Both the position numbers and the translations under genes were made by a program. Below are positions 1 to 11,965 of a DNA stretch of 64,000 nt, in pieces. Within the stretch, counting starts at the first letter, position 1. Every line of letters starts with the position of its first letter. The notes beneath the pieces are model-generated. The model had not been told where the DNA came from. It was given only the letters and a program-made list of their open reading frames with translations, and searched no databases. This DNA comes from Monomorium pharaonis (lineage: Eukaryota > Arthropoda > Insecta > Hymenoptera > Formicidae). The stretch spans positions 11,868,886-11,932,885 of the forward strand of contig NC_050474.1 of the NCBI RefSeq assembly GCF_013373865.1, read 5' to 3'.

Positions 1-83
1 CGTTCTTCCCTGCCTTACCTGTTCTCCCTGAAATATCCTTTCTACCGAATAAAGAGTTAAATCCTATAAGGCTGGACGTAACA
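1..83 (+). mobile_element. 3' end of an LTR, cut by the window edge
   Basis: The first 83 bases match, with a few substitutions, the last ~84 bases of the solo LTR ending at 39,932. They include the AATAAA-type signal and the terminal GGACGTAACA. The rest lies outside the window. Confidence 0.75.
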
Positions 84-183
84 TTATTGTAGAAGAATTA
101 TTATCTATATTTAAATTTTTAAATAAAATTTCATTATGTCATGGCAGAACATGCTGCATTTCTGCTATGTTTCTGCTATCATA

Positions 184-324
184 TGGTTTGTTCGCGTCGC
201 CATGCCCCGACATGATCCTACTCACTCCAATGCATTCTAATAGGTTGGCGTCATCGGAATCAACGTATTGGAGTGCGTTGGGGTGAATAGGAGCATGTCG
301 GAGCATGTGACGCGAACAGACCCA
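184..324. mobile_element. Short foldback MITE
   Basis: The left half starting TGGTTTGTTCGCGTC is the imperfect reverse complement of the right half ending GACGCGAACAGACCCA, with a short asymmetric centre. The whole folds as one hairpin. No coding capacity, and no target duplication I could assign. Confidence 0.7.
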
Positions 325-792
325 TAATGTGCTTTCAAATAAGTTTTATTTCTGCTGACATTCTGCTGTTACATTGTCACAGCAGGTTATGTGCAATCTT
401 AATATGCATTCAGCTGACAGATTGTGCTAGCATACAATGGTTGAAATTTGCTATATACATGCTGACAAACTCTGCTTAATTTTTGCTACATATTTGCCAT
501 TACATTATGACGCATACTGTGCTCGACTTTTGTTACGATTTTGACGATGAACTGAAATGGCATGTTTTGCTAAAATATTAATAGCATTCTGTCGATATAA
601 TATGTAGCACATAAATCACACAATGTGCTCTGTCCGATTTTGTTATTTAGGTTGTTTGTTAACAGAACAAAATAGAGCAACAAAATTAATTGCGATAAAA
701 ACGTAAGTTCCTAAACACAATCAAGATTAAATCATGTATGTTATCGCTAATGTATAACATATAACAACATATAATGACATATAACAATATTA
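325..792. other. AT-rich intergenic stretch
   Basis: I see no gene here. Short phrases such as TCTGCTGACATTCTGCTGTTACAT recur loosely, suggesting an old degraded repeat. Confidence 0.5.
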
Positions 793-1069
<277 letters not shown>

Positions 1070-1383
1070 ACAGGGTGAATTTTAATGGATGTCCCGGCTT
1101 TTTACCATTAGAGATTTACCTACGATAACTTACCGACTGTATCTCTAAAGATTCGCACGGTCCATAGGTGACAGCTCTGTGGGGCGGCGGCAAATTAAAA
1201 AGTATTTCAATATTTTATATTAGAAAAAACTGATATCTACACATATTTTGCCAATAACGTAAAACATTAACATGCCCAAGAATAAATTTGTACATATCTA
1301 TTATAAAATTTAATTGTGACATTGTAAAATACAATATGTCAATGTTACAAATGCTAATTATAACAAATTTAAAATTAAAATGA

Positions 1384-1860
1384 TATTTTTCACGTATTTG
1401 CAATTTTTTTTACTTATGAGTTTAAACTTTTGACAGTGAAAATGCACAATTATCTCATATGTTACATTTTATTTCTATAAAACGGTGTAGTGAAAACAAT
1501 TGAAACTTGGCAGATATTTTCATCTATTTATATACTAAATGTACAAAAAAGTTCAAAACACTGGTACTATTCTATATTTTTTTAGTTGTTTTATCATGAT
1601 TTTACATGGTATCTTTTTTCATCTTATGGAAAAAGACGATCTTGACGGATAAAACAGCTAAAAAAATATACAAGAAATAGTACCAGTGTTTTGAACTTTT
1701 TTGTATATTTAGTATATAAATAGATGAAAATATTTGCCAAGTTTCAATTGTTTTCACTACACCATTTTAAAGAAATAAAATATAACTTGAGATAATTGTG
1801 CATTTTTACTGTCAAAAGTTTAAACTCATAAGTGAAAAAAATCACAAATACGTGAAAAAT
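1384..1860. mobile_element. Foldback MITE, ~475 bp
   Basis: The sequence from the TACTTATGAGTTTAAAC region is mirrored, as its reverse complement, around a centre near 1,615. Both arms carry the same TTGAACTTTTTTGTA and AACAATTGAAACTTGGC-like blocks. Apparent ORFs across it are shadows of the palindrome. Confidence 0.8.
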
Positions 1861-3877
1861 ACCTTTGTAAGAGTAAAAATAAGACTCCAACCATCGTTCA
1901 AGTTTCTTACATCTAGATTTACTATGCGTTAGACAGATATTTAAGTATTTCAAATATCATGCACTTTTGTCTAAGATTTATGTCAGGGGTTACAATCTCG
2001 TATTGTTCTTCGATTACCGGCATTTGCAGCGCCATCACATTCTTACAGGGCCTAGATGAGAACTAAAATCCTACCCGGCTGATAAAAAATATGCAAAAGA
2101 ACGATTTATCTGCAATAATAGAAATATATATATATATATATTTTTTTAAGGAATATATGTTTTTTTAAGGAATAATATTAAACATATTGTTTAGTAATTA
2201 ATTTTATTCATATTAAATTTTTATTTATTTATCTTTGTACATAAAACCAATATTTACGTGGTAACAATAAATATTTTTTACATTTATTTACATTTAGCAA
2301 TATTTTTTGTCTGAAAATCTTTATCTGTAACAGAAATATATTACATATGGTTAAATATATATTGTTTAGTAACTGTCTTATTGTTATAAAAGTTTCATTT
2401 CCTTATTTTTACTTTTCCGATATTTTAGTGATATCCTCTGTGTTTGATAATACATATAATTTGTATTTAAGTCGTCTTGTACGTTTCCTCAAAGAATTTT
2501 ATTAATAAATTTGTACCACTCCAATATAAATTGCTGTGCAAAACTATTAAGCAGATTATTTTGTATTTCAATACAATGAAATTTGGGAAAAATTTCGGTA
2601 AAATGTTGTATAAGTTTTTTATTTACTTTTGTCTCGTACAAAAACTAGGAAATCGCATTTCAGCAATTTCTGTGGCATACTTTAATATCTCTGTTGTGTT
2701 ATTGTCCTGTAGTAATGCAATACATTGAGTGCATTTCATTGTCATTTTCTTTTTAACTATATCTATTGTTTTATGTGTATCAAAATTAATATGTATTGAT
2801 GAGGTGTTTGGAATAGCGGCTTCATCACATTTGACATTTGCTTCTGTCTCTTCAACATCTGTCATTTTAATTTGTCCTGCTTCAAATAAGGATAATAATG
2901 GTTGTAAATTCTTTATTTTCTTCGCAATTTGCTGACATAGAATGCCTTGATGTAAGATTACAAGTGAGTATTGCTTTAAAAGCTATTCCAAATAAATATA
3001 GTGTAGGATTAATATTTCTGTGTCTATGATCTCTTATCTGGCTAAACAAATTTTCAAGTGGATTTTGATTTAAATATTTCAAATTTAAGGATTTAAAGCC
3101 ATACTTTTGGAGCATCTCTCATAAAAGTTTTGCACCTTGTATTGTTCGTATCCGATTTGTTAAACATTTAGGTTTATTTCTGTTTAGAAATTTATGGGTT
3201 TTTGCATCAACAAATTCCATTTGTTTTAGTTCGTGCAATGCTTCTTGTCAAAATTTTAAATGTCTGCCACTATTTTGCGTAATAATACCAGATAACCCTT
3301 GTCCAGTCTTTCCATTGAAAGAATCAAACAATTTGTCGAATAAAAATATAACATCTGCTGTTGTAGCAGCATCTTTAGACAAATTTATTGTACCATGTTG
3401 AGTCTTTACAATACCTGTAATAAAAATTTACATTTTAACATGTTTTTATAATATGTGGAGCTGATTAATTTATTATAAAAAATAAATATTTTCTTACCTT
3501 CATTAAAAGTCAATAATATATCAATAAAATTTGCCATACTATGGCTTAAAACTTGTACTGCATATTTTACCTTCATCTTAGGTATTAAATGCGGTAAAAT
3601 ATGACGATCGGTTATTTTTGAACGCTGGCGTTGCCGCAGAAAAGAATATTTATCTATTTCATACGCCATTTTAATATAATTCCAGGATGCATACTGAGGA
3701 TTGTGAGCATTTTTATTAATAAGTAAGTCTTTGTCTAATAAATTGTTACGAATGCTTTTTTGAAGATGCACATAATCAAACAAAGGTACAATACGTTGTT
3801 GCCCGATATAAAATACATTTTCCAGTGCTTGTGTATCTAAACAAAGAAATAGTATAGTATTACATTGTAATTATTAA

Positions 3878-3929
3878 TGTGCGTGCGTGCGTGCGTGCGT
3901 GCGTGCGTGTGTGTGTGTGTGTGTGTGTG
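3878..3929. repeat. (GCGT)n/(GT)n microsatellite in an intron
   Basis: Short GTGC then GT repeat between two transposase exons, next to the donor GCA|GTAAGT read on the minus strand. Confidence 0.85.
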
Positions 3930-4728
3930 AGTACTTACTGCATTTATCTTGTCTGAAATATCGTGCATGTGTTTCTTTAATTAAATTATTTATTGCTGCA
4001 ATATTTGTTCCTCTTTGATCACAAACTGTTGCTATTGGTTTCAAATTACATCTGTGAAGATGTTTAATCCATTCTTTTATCTCTCTTGTAAGTTAAGTAG
4101 TATTAGTTGAACTATTGCAAAATCCATATCCAATAGGCATACGGCGACCAGATGATAAACATCTAATATGAAAAAGAATGGCTTGATCGGCAAATTTTCT
4201 CGTTCGAGTTGTTCACCAATCTTCGAAGCCGATAATTTTGTCGTTTTTGACATCATATGTTAGAGCAGGTTGCCATTTCATCCCAAGCAAGTATTACATA
4301 CTGTTCCTTTGACGCCATCTTATTTGCAGTTAAAGTAAGATATTTTAAGATTATATTATTATAACCACTATTAATAGAAATTTGCTGTAGCTGTTTATTT
4401 AAAGTTGTATAGGAAAGACATAATAAATACTTGGATAGGTAATTATAACAAGAACGAGATCTGCGATACATTCCAAGACAAAACATTTTATCATTTATAG
4501 TATATCGTCTTGCCTAGACAAAAGTAACAAAAATAGGAAAAAATTGTTGAAGATATGAACAAATTATAATTAAAATGAATATATAATTAAAATAAACAGA
4601 ATATTATTGTAATTGGAATTGTAGTTATGTGTATTATTAGATTACAGTAAATACAAATATCAATACTGGATAAATTATTTTGTATGGGAATGGTATATCT
4701 AATTTATAGTAATGTATAAATGTAAAAT

Positions 4729-4900
4729 AAAACATCCCACCAAACACCAAGTTACATGTAACGTACCTGTTAGTTGTAATTTCCCACTCAACAATGTAAT
4801 TATAATATAACACGTGTGTTATATTGCAATTATATTATTGAGTGGGAAATTACAACTAACAAGCACGTTACATGTAACTTTGTGTTTGCTGGGATGTTTT
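4729..4900. mobile_element. Small foldback MITE
   Basis: AAAACATCCCACCAAACACCA... and ...GTGTTTGCTGGGATGTTTT are inverted copies. The ~60-bp arms share GTTACATGTAAC and GTTAGTTGTAATTTCCC around an AT-rich centre with ACACGTGT. It lies in the presumed intron of the P-type transposase. Confidence 0.8.
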
Positions 4901-4948
4901 CTGTTAAATTTAGATATAATATAATTATTAAATATAATTATTGAAGTT

Positions 4949-6501
4949 ACCCAGGTAGCAAGGTGACGTCTAATTGACGGCATTTTTTGGTCATTTTATG
5001 ACGAACCAGACGTCATAATGTCGAGATAAAATGACGTCTAAATGTCGTAAAACTGACGTACATTTGTCTCATCTTAACGACGTCATATATTGACGTCAAA
5101 AATACGTCATTATTTTCATATTATTGACGTCATTTTCAAGAAGCTAGTATCGTACATTTGACGGTATTTTATTGTTATTTTTATGAAAAAACATAGGTTT
5201 TTAGGTTACATTTAATAAAGACGACATTTTAACGTCATTTTTATGACTATCCCAGGTAGTAAAAGCCGTTATTTTGACGTTTTAGAAAATATTTCGAGTA
5301 CATGTCCTATATATGCAGTACTTGCATTATGAAAATATCGAAATAACATAATTATAATGTAAAAAAAAATCTACGTTGTTTCTCAACAAGCATCACGACC
5401 CACCACACCATAGTCACGTTTGGAATTGCCTAACTTCCGCGGTCACCCATCCAACTCTGAACCGCCGTCGACGTTGCTTGACTTCGAAGATCGTACGCTA
5501 CTTAGCCCTTTGTGATGATCCATGAACACTTGATGATCATGAATACATATTTGTTATAGATCAGTTCAATAGATGCGAGAAACATGAAACTTGTAGTTAA
5601 CTAATATTTTTATAAATAAATATAAATTTACAGTTTTTTTCCTGATTTTTACATATGCAAAATAACATGTGGAATAACTTATAGAAATATGTTTTTGCTC
5701 TATTCTTTTGATAAAGCTAAATTATACCTCAGACAAAACGCAATATTTCTAAAATATTTATAAAATATTTATAATATTTATTTAAATATTTTATAAATAC
5801 TTTTGTGGTCTTAGATTTGACAAATCATAAAGATTTATCATAAATATTATAAAAATATTTATGAAATATTTATAAATATTTACAAAATATTACTTATACA
5901 AATCTTTATCTTTTATTTATCATAAATATTATATAAAATATTTAATTTATATTTTAATATGTTGAATAAAGATTTTTTTTTCGTATATATAAAATATGTG
6001 TAAAATATTTATATAATATTTTGAAAAAATAAATATTAATAAATATTAATAAATATTTATCATAAATATTATGTGCTGCCTGGGATGATTCTAAAATATT
6101 GATAGTATTAATTATATAAAATATTATATTAATTTTAATAATGTTGTTTATTAACCAATCTTTAAATAATGATAGTTATAGGTAGCAAGGTGTCGTCCAC
6201 TAGACCTCAATAATTTGTCATTTGAGGTCAAATCGTCAATTATTACAAAGAATTATAGTTAACGTCAGTAATTAGTCACTAATAAAATCTTATTAATACG
6301 TCGTAAAATGATCAATTAACTGACGTTATTAATTAGTCAAGAATATGACGTCGGAAATACGTTGTAGGATGGATAAATGACTGACGTAATTAATAAGTCA
6401 AAAAATGACGTTACTATTACGTCTTAATTTGGTAACATGACGTCTGCGACCTTAAATGACGAATTATTGACGTCGTATTAACGTCACCTTGCTACCTGGA
6501 T
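4949..6501. mobile_element. CCCAGGTAGC TA-element with TGACGTC subterminal repeats
   Basis: Termini CCCAGGTAGCAAGGTGACGTC and GACGT...ACCTTGCTACCTGG are inverted repeats. TA flanks the left end and GGATA the right. Each end holds many copies of TGACGTC/TGACGTT/GACGTCA, a typical subterminal binding-site array. The interior carries a 5S-rRNA-derived segment and a nested AT-rich element (TATTTATAAA arrays, ...GTGCTGCCTGGG). A 320-bp sub-element with the same TIRs (6,180-6,500) may be a second insertion. No protein encoded. Confidence 0.75.
5385..5530 (-). ncRNA. 5S-rRNA-derived segment (SINE3-like)
   Basis: On the minus strand the piece reads ATCTTCGAAGTCAAGCAACG, then TTGGATGGGTGACCGCGG. These correspond to the box A and box C regions of the internal control region of 5S rRNA genes. 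The ends do not match a full 5S gene, so this is a relic or a Pol III promoter module, not a functional rRNA. Related copies are near 10,470-10,615 (-) and 55,815-55,950 (+). Confidence 0.7.
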
Positions 6502-6832
6502 ATATGTATTGTATTTATATTATCAGTTAACTTTTTATTAGTTATCCAACCCTGTATAAGGTTAATGTAAAAAATACAATTTAATAATGATTGATATAAA
6601 TAACATATTCAATAATTATATATTCAATAACATGTTCAATAATTATAGAGAAAATGAAAAAATATTGAATAAGTTGTTTCGAATCTTACCTTTGGTGGAA
6701 TATCATTATTTCTTACTATCATATTGATAAATTGTTCTCGTACATCTATAGTTTTATCTATTTTATTACTTGATTTGTTTAATACTATTCTATTTATATC
6801 CTTCTGTTGTTTCAATTTATTTAGGATTCTCT

Positions 6833-7486
6833 TCATATAGCTTTTTTCTTTTTGTAACTTAATTGTTCTCTCGTACAATTGTTTTGCTTTTGGACATAAA
6901 TATTTTTTCGCGTTATTTCTCCAAGATTAGGTCTGTTTCGGAATTGAGAACTGTAAGAACTTTTTTGCTTCTTTAAATGTTCAATTTTGTGATCTTCTTC
7001 GCATGGATTTTGAGTCACCTGTTCTTTGCACAGATCTTGGGTAACTTGTCCTCCTTCACATGGATTTTGAGTCACCTGTTCTTTGCACAGATCTTGGGTA
7101 ACTCGTCTTTCTTCACATGAATTTTGAGTCACCTGTTCTTTGCACAGATTTTGGGTAACTCGTCCTCCTTCATATGGATTTTGAGTCACCTGTTCTTCGC
7201 ATAGAATTTGAGTAACTTGTCCTTCGCATGGTGATAAATCAGATAATGAATCATTTGTCATAAATGGAACAGCAAACCGACTCAATCTACGAATTTTTAT
7301 TCCGCTATAATCACTATCGTGAAAATGCTTGTAACAAACGCGTAATTTATGTATTTCAGTTTTATCATGTGCCTTTAGCGTCAAATTTTGCAGCCACGTG
7401 TTTCGCATCTCCAAGTTCGTTGGAAACACATTAAAAGGTGTAGTGCCTGTGGATGAACATCCACGTATGCAACACGCTCGCACCAT
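6833..7486 (-). CDS. THAP zinc-finger N-terminus with Cys/Gln tandem repeats
   Basis: This is the best-preserved part of the transposase. It starts MVRACCIRGC, the first cysteine pair of a C2CH THAP finger. It continues with a tryptophan (TWLQNL), the CYKHF pair and a closing AVPF motif, all diagnostic of THAP domains, over about 85 residues. After it come about eight imperfect 9-10-residue repeats alternating VTQNPCE.. and VTQDLCKEQ.., an unusual cysteine-bearing tract. I prefer the ATG at 7,486 over one five codons upstream because THAP proteins begin right at this motif. The frame ends with a Lys-rich tail, while coiled-coil coding continues in another frame, so the ORF is truncated by a frameshift. 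Confidence 0.8.
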   Translation of the reverse strand: MVRACCIRGCSSTGTTPFNVFPTNLEMRNTWLQNLTLKAHDKTEIHKLRVCYKHFHDSDYSGIKIRRLSRFAVPFMTNDSLSDLSPCEGQVTQILCEEQVTQNPYEGGRVTQNLCKEQVTQNSCEERRVTQDLCKEQVTQNPCEGGQVTQDLCKEQVTQNPCEEDHKIEHLKKQKSSYSSQFRNRPNLGEITRKNIYVQKQNNCTREQLSYKKKKAI

Positions 7487-7734
7487 TTTAATAATTAGCA
7501 CTAATTTTACTTATTTTTACTCTTCAATTTATTATTCTCTACACAGCCTGAATTACCGAATCAGTTCTTTATGCAATATGGTGGACTATTTAGTTCTCAT
7601 CTAGACCCTGTAAGAATGTGATGGCGCTGCAAACGCCGGTAATCGAAGAACAATAGGAGACTGTAACTCCTGATTTATGTCCGATACATTCTTAAAATTG
7701 GCTCGTTTTCACCTCTGTAAAATTTAATCTTTTT

Positions 7735-8575
7735 TTTTTTTAATTTACGAGGTGGGAATGCATTTACGCATACCCTCGCCGCCGATGACTCACGGGCGAG
7801 GGTTATGTGGGACTCACGAGTTTGTGAGCGGGAAGGCTAAGTCCTTCCCGTTCGCATGCAATACCCGTACTCCCCACTAAACCCACCTCGGATGGCCGTT
7901 ACTGCGTGCTATGGAGGGCCCCCAAGAATCGCTATCCAGCATAATTGCCAGAGGGCCCCCCCACGCAGGCGCGCCACTAGACGACGCGCGCGTCGCTCCG
8001 GGGGAGCGGAGCGAACGTCTCCCAAATAGGAGAGTCCCACCCTCCCGGTCGGTCCGTTTGATCCAGACCGCAGCAGCTCCCAATTCGGGGCAGGGGGGAG
8101 AGACCGGTTGTTCGTCTCCCCCACGACCACTACCCCTCTGTCCCCTTCTCTCCACGACGTGCGGAGGAGAAAGACGGGGAACCGATGTTAGAGCGGTCTC
8201 CCAAAATATTACACTCGTCGAGGGGGCGAGGGGCAGGAGCGAACGGCGCCCCAAGTAGCTCCCGCCCTCCCGACAGCCCGCGCGACTAACAGCCATTTGG
8301 GGGAGGAGGCCCCATGCCCAAGTCTCACGGGCGGGCTCCCAGCCGGCGGATGTTGTAAGTGCCCGATGGGAGGGTCGCGCCACACTAGCGTCCCTCCGGG
8401 CCAACCTCCTCGCCGCTCACTCGCTTGAGCGGCTAGGGCGCGCCATCGGCGCGCCCGTTCCTCTTCTTCCCCATCCGGGGGGTGTCCCCGCTTAAACCCG
8501 GCCGCCCGCCGCAGGCCCGAACGGGGCCGAGGGGGCGGGCGCTGTAAAATCTAACCTAACCTAACCTAATGCGCC
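7735..8575 (-). mobile_element. GC-rich non-LTR retroelement piece, poly-A end at left
   Basis: Sharply GC-rich against its AT-rich surroundings. On the minus strand it runs from a (TTAGG)-type tract at 8,550-8,569 to ...TGCATTCCCACCTCGTAAATT and an A tract, as expected for the 3' end of a non-LTR retrotransposon. The open frames inside (Ala/Arg/Pro-rich) show no domain I recognise and are probably GC-driven. Assignment to a telomere-targeting clade such as TRAS is a guess from the TTAGG junction. Confidence 0.5.
8550..8569. repeat. (CCTAA)n insect-telomere-type tract
   Basis: Four CTAAC/CCTAA units, i.e. TTAGG on the minus strand, directly at the 5' side of the GC-rich retroelement piece. 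Confidence 0.85.
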
Positions 8576-9029
8576 TTTAATGGAACCAAAGAGGGTGGTG
8601 TGGAAGACCACTATTATTTTTTTTAATTTTAAATTTGTTATAATTAGCATTTATAACATTGATATAATGTATTTTACAATTTCACAATTAAATTTTATAA
8701 TAGATGTATACAAATTTATTCTTGGGCATGTTAATATTTTACGTTATTGGCAAAATGTGTGTAGATATTGTTGTGTGTAGAAATGTGTGTACATTAGTTT
8801 TTTCTAATATAAAATATTGAAATACTTCTTAACTTGCCGCCGCCCCACAGAGCTGTCAACTATGGACCGTCCAAATTTGAAAAGATACAGTCGGTAAGTT
8901 ATCGTCGGTAATAAATCTTTGATGGTAAAAGGCTGGGACATCCATTAAAATTCACCCTGTATATGTATATATATATACATATACAGGGTGAATTTTCATG
9001 GATGTCCCGGCTTTCATCATATATAATAT

Positions 9030-10162
9030 GTCAACCGGACCCTCCCCTCCTTCCATTACAAAAAAAAATCTTAACAATTTCTGCTAGTAACCAAAATGTA
9101 GCTTATAACTTTCGGAAGCACTGTGGCGTTTAAAAAAATCCAACATGGCGGCTCTAGTACAGCGGCTGGAAACTGTACACACGAAAAAATTTCACTTATA
9201 TGTGATTTTATCGTTCGAATCATGACGAACTTTTACAGAAGAAGCATTTTCAAGGGTATTCAAGGGTGCCCTCTCGAAATCTGGCATCAATTTTTTATTT
9301 CATAGATCCCTAAAGGTTGGAAATAAGAGTGGAAGGCGTGATTTCACGATTTTTCAAGTTTTTTGTTATTAATCAAAGAAACAAAAAGTTTCTATTACAA
9401 ATTTCAACTAGTTCTCGGAAAATCCATACGTACTCTATTTCCTCAGAGTGAGAATTAGGGGTAGGGGAATTTAAAAAAAAATGATGTGGTAATGCAGGTA
9501 CAGAGCGTGTGATATATCATTCTCGACGTTTTTCTGCATGCTTATATCGAATTTGGTTATAAAATATATGACCATATCTTGTTACCTCGCATTCAGTTTT
9601 GTAAAATTCAAAATGGCAGATCCAAGATGGCGGACAAGAAAGTGAAAGAGGCTTCAATCTTCATAAAACTTAAAATGTAAGGGTTTCCGGGATCGCTGAT
9701 TACGAATCTGGTATTACTTTTCCAAAATTCAAAATGGCGGATCTAAGATAGCAGATAAGAAAGTGATAACAGAAAATTTGAAAAATCGTGAAATCACGCT
9801 TTCCACGCAGTGTGTACACAGTTTCCAGTCGCAATATTGGGGCTGTCATATTGGATTTTTCAAAACGCAAATGCTTTCAAAAGTTAAGTTACATTTTGGT
9901 CTATAGGAGGCTATAGGAGAGAAAGATTCTCGGGAAAAACGTCTTATCGCGATCTGGCAGTGCGCGCAGTAAGGCGATGGGGGAATAGCGGGCGGCAATA
10001 GTGAAGCAGCGACCGCGAAAGTAAACATGTGCGGAGTGGGCATAGATTTACTAGAATAGACTGGTCATGAAGGTAGTGGGGGTATCCGTCACTGAGAAAA
10101 GAATAACTGTTGTTAAGATAAGTTGCTATCTCTTTCTAATGCAAAATAGTGGGGAAAGCATA
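9030..10162. mobile_element. Left arm of a large foldback element
   Basis: This arm (GTCAACCGGACCCTCCCCTCCTT... through repeated CAAAATGGC-type phrases to GTGGGGAAAGCA) recurs inverted at about 25,833-28,440 plus 29,559-29,580. The two arms therefore bracket about 15.6 kb, including the split TA element and the Polinton. AAAATGGCGGAT and TTGAAAAATCC phrases also repeat within the arm. No coding sequence. Confidence 0.75.
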
Positions 10163-10469
10163 CCCAGGTAGCAAACACAAGTCATTTTGACGTCAAATTT
10201 TGGTCAATCTTTGACTATTATTGACGTCACTAATTGATGTCTTAATGACGTTAAAATGACGGTCTAATGTCATACACTGTTGACGTCACAATAAAGACGA
10301 CATTTTAACGTCATTTTTATGACTATCCTTAGTAGTAAAAGTCGCCGTTATTTTGACGTTTTAGAAAATATTTCAGGTACATGTTCTATAAATGCAGCAC
10401 TTGCATTGTGAAAATATTGAAATAACATAATTATAATGTAAAAAAAAATAAATTTACGTTGTTTTTCAA

Positions 10470-10615
10470 CAAGCATCGTTATCCCCACCACACCATAGTC
10501 ACATCTGGCATTGCCTAACTTCTGCGGTTACCCATCCAACTCCGAACCGCCGTCGACATTGCTTGACTTCGAAGATCGTACGCAATCTAGCACTTCGCGA
10601 TGATCCATGAACACT
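10470..10615 (-). ncRNA. 5S-rRNA-derived segment, second copy
   Basis: Nearly the same sequence as the segment at 5,385-5,530, with box A (GAAGTCAAGCAA) and box C (TTGGATGGGTAACCG on the minus strand). One substitution lies in the box C motif. Not a complete 5S gene. Confidence 0.7.
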
Positions 10616-11225
10616 TGATGCTCATGAATACATATTCGTTATAGATCAGTTCAATAGATGTCAGAAACATGAAACGTATAGTTAAATAATATTTATAAAT
10701 AAATATAAATCTACAGTTTTTTTACTGATTTTTACATATGCGAAATAACATGTGGAATAACTTATAAAAATATGTTTTTGTTCTGTTCTTTTGATAAAGC
10801 TAAATTATATCCCAGACAGCATATAATATTTATAAAATATTTATAAAATATTTATAATATTTATTTGAATATTTTATAAATATTTATTCAAATATTTTAT
10901 AAATATTTTTGTGGTCTTAGATTTGACAGATTATAAAGATTTATCATAAATATTATAAAAATATTTATAAATATTTACAAAATATTGTACAAATCTTTAT
11001 TTTTTATTTACCATAAATATTGTATAAAATATTTAGTCTATATTAATATTTAGTCTATTTTAATAATATGTTGAATAAAGATTTTTTTTCATGTACTATA
11101 TATAAAATGTGTATAAAATATTTAAATAATATTTTAAAATAAATATTAAAAAATATTTCTAAATATTTATCATAAATATTGTGTGCTGTCTAATTATAAA
11201 TATAGAGATTAATGGTGATTAGTAT

Positions 11226-11423
11226 ATACAGGGTGAATTTTAATGGCTCTCAACAATGGATCCCAACATTTTATCATGAGAGATGGAATTACCGACTGCA
11301 ATCTTAGTACACGCATGTCGACATATGTATGTGTAAATGCCGTACATGTGTGTACTAAGATTGCAGTTGGTAATTCCATCTCTCATGGTAAAAAGTTGGG
11401 ACAGCCATTAAAATTCACCCTGT
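11226..11423. mobile_element. CAGGGTG MITE, ~200 bp
   Basis: TATA|CAGGGTGAATTTTAATGGC... and ...GCCATTAAAATTCACCCTG are inverted repeats extended by ATTACCGACTGCAATCTTAG on both sides. It is a compact relative of the long-TIR element at 1,070 and is nested in the split TA element. Confidence 0.85.
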
Positions 11424-11729
11424 GTAGTCTTTGGAATCAATAGATTTTTTTATGTTTGTTTATATGTTTATATGTTGGATTATGTTCATACAAATTAATA
11501 AAAAATAAACGCATAAAATTCAAATTATTATATTTGCTAACCGAGAAGCAGAATCGAATTAATACGTCATAATAAAGTCACGGAATGACGGCGAGAAATA
11601 GGACCAAAATATTACATCATAAAGACATTGTTAAATAACATTAATATGCCGTCATTTAAATGTCATGGTCGCATTTTGGTCATAGAACGTCATTTGTACC
11701 AATATGACAAAAATTTGACGTCAAAACAT

Positions 11730-11965
11730 AGAGCTTGTATTAATGGAGGGGCCATTGCTATATGCCGGAGTCCGCGTGGGGAAAATCGACAGAGACATGA
11801 ATATATTTTCATATATTCTGTCTCTTTTCGTGTTGGACATCCCCACCACTCCGTTTTCTAGAAGGAAAGAAGCGCACATACGACAGGTACGAGCCTACCT
11901 AAGTAGGAATACTAGGGGGGTTCTAACCCGGGAGCTCTGAGGGGATGCGGGTGTGCGGGGGAACT
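11730..11965 (+). repeat. Polinton left terminal inverted repeat
   Basis: Matches the right end in inverted order. It contains AATACTAGGGGGGTTCTAAC, the CGGGAGCTC box and the following GGGG-rich stretch. The outermost ~110 bp include ATCGACAGAGACATGAATAT, mirrored at 24,870-24,925. Confidence 0.8.

Larger units (their letters stand above)
2623..7486 (-). pseudogene. P-element/THAP9-like transposase, multi-exon, degraded
   Basis: Family role: cut-and-paste transposition of a P-type element, with an N-terminal THAP zinc finger that binds DNA and an RNase H-like catalytic core. Visible from 5' to 3' on the minus strand: THAP domain (7,486 down), a coiled-coil stretch to a donor CCAAAG|GTAAGA near 6,692, an exon from about 4,511 (after TTGTCTAG), an exon from about 3,837 with FDYVHL and KMKVKYAVQV motifs ending at a GTAAGA near 3,497, and a last exon from about 3,415 with NQNPLENLFSQIR. 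The last is the C-terminal signature of P/THAP9 transposases. Breaks: a frameshift near 6,900, one near 4,255, an in-frame TAG near 4,210, and in-frame TGA codons near 3,250 and 3,118. An inactive copy, sure of family. Confidence 0.85.
1984..7672 (-). mobile_element. P-type (THAP) DNA transposon with 8-bp TSD
   Basis: The ends CAGGGGTTACA... and ...TGTAACTCCTG are inverted copies over ~85 bp (1,984-2,070 and 7,590-7,672). They are flanked by a perfect 8-bp direct repeat ATTTATGT at 1,976-1,983 and 7,673-7,680. Eight-base duplications are the hallmark of P elements, and the interior encodes a THAP-domain transposase on the minus strand. Intronic insertions inflate its length. Confidence 0.9.
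1070..8969. mobile_element. CAGGGTG-ended long-TIR transposon, heavily invaded
   Basis: The segment 1,072-1,370 (CAGGGTGAATTTTAATGGATG...) is repeated in inverted orientation at 8,628-8,969, giving ~300-bp terminal inverted repeats. The right end abuts TATA, consistent with TA target choice (Tc1/mariner-like; inference). Between the arms lie a foldback MITE, a P-type transposon and a GC-rich retroelement piece. No transposase of its own is left. Shorter relatives end in the same sequence at 8,984-9,018 and 11,226-11,423. Confidence 0.7.
10163..11729. mobile_element. Second CCCAGGTAGC TA-element, left part, split by Polinton
   Basis: Starts TA|CCCAGGTAGCAA with TGACGTC repeats and shares the interior plan of the element at 4,949: 5S-derived segment, TTATAAATATTT arrays, GTGTGCTGTCT. 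Its missing right end is found 14 kb away at 25,717-25,749 (...TTTTTGCTACCTGGG|TA), so the Polinton inserted into it. Confidence 0.8.

Noticed and set aside
7877..8404. 175-residue minus-strand frame in GC-rich DNA
   Set aside because: Length is explained by low stop frequency in GC-rich sequence. Overlapping frames are open on both strands and no domain is visible.
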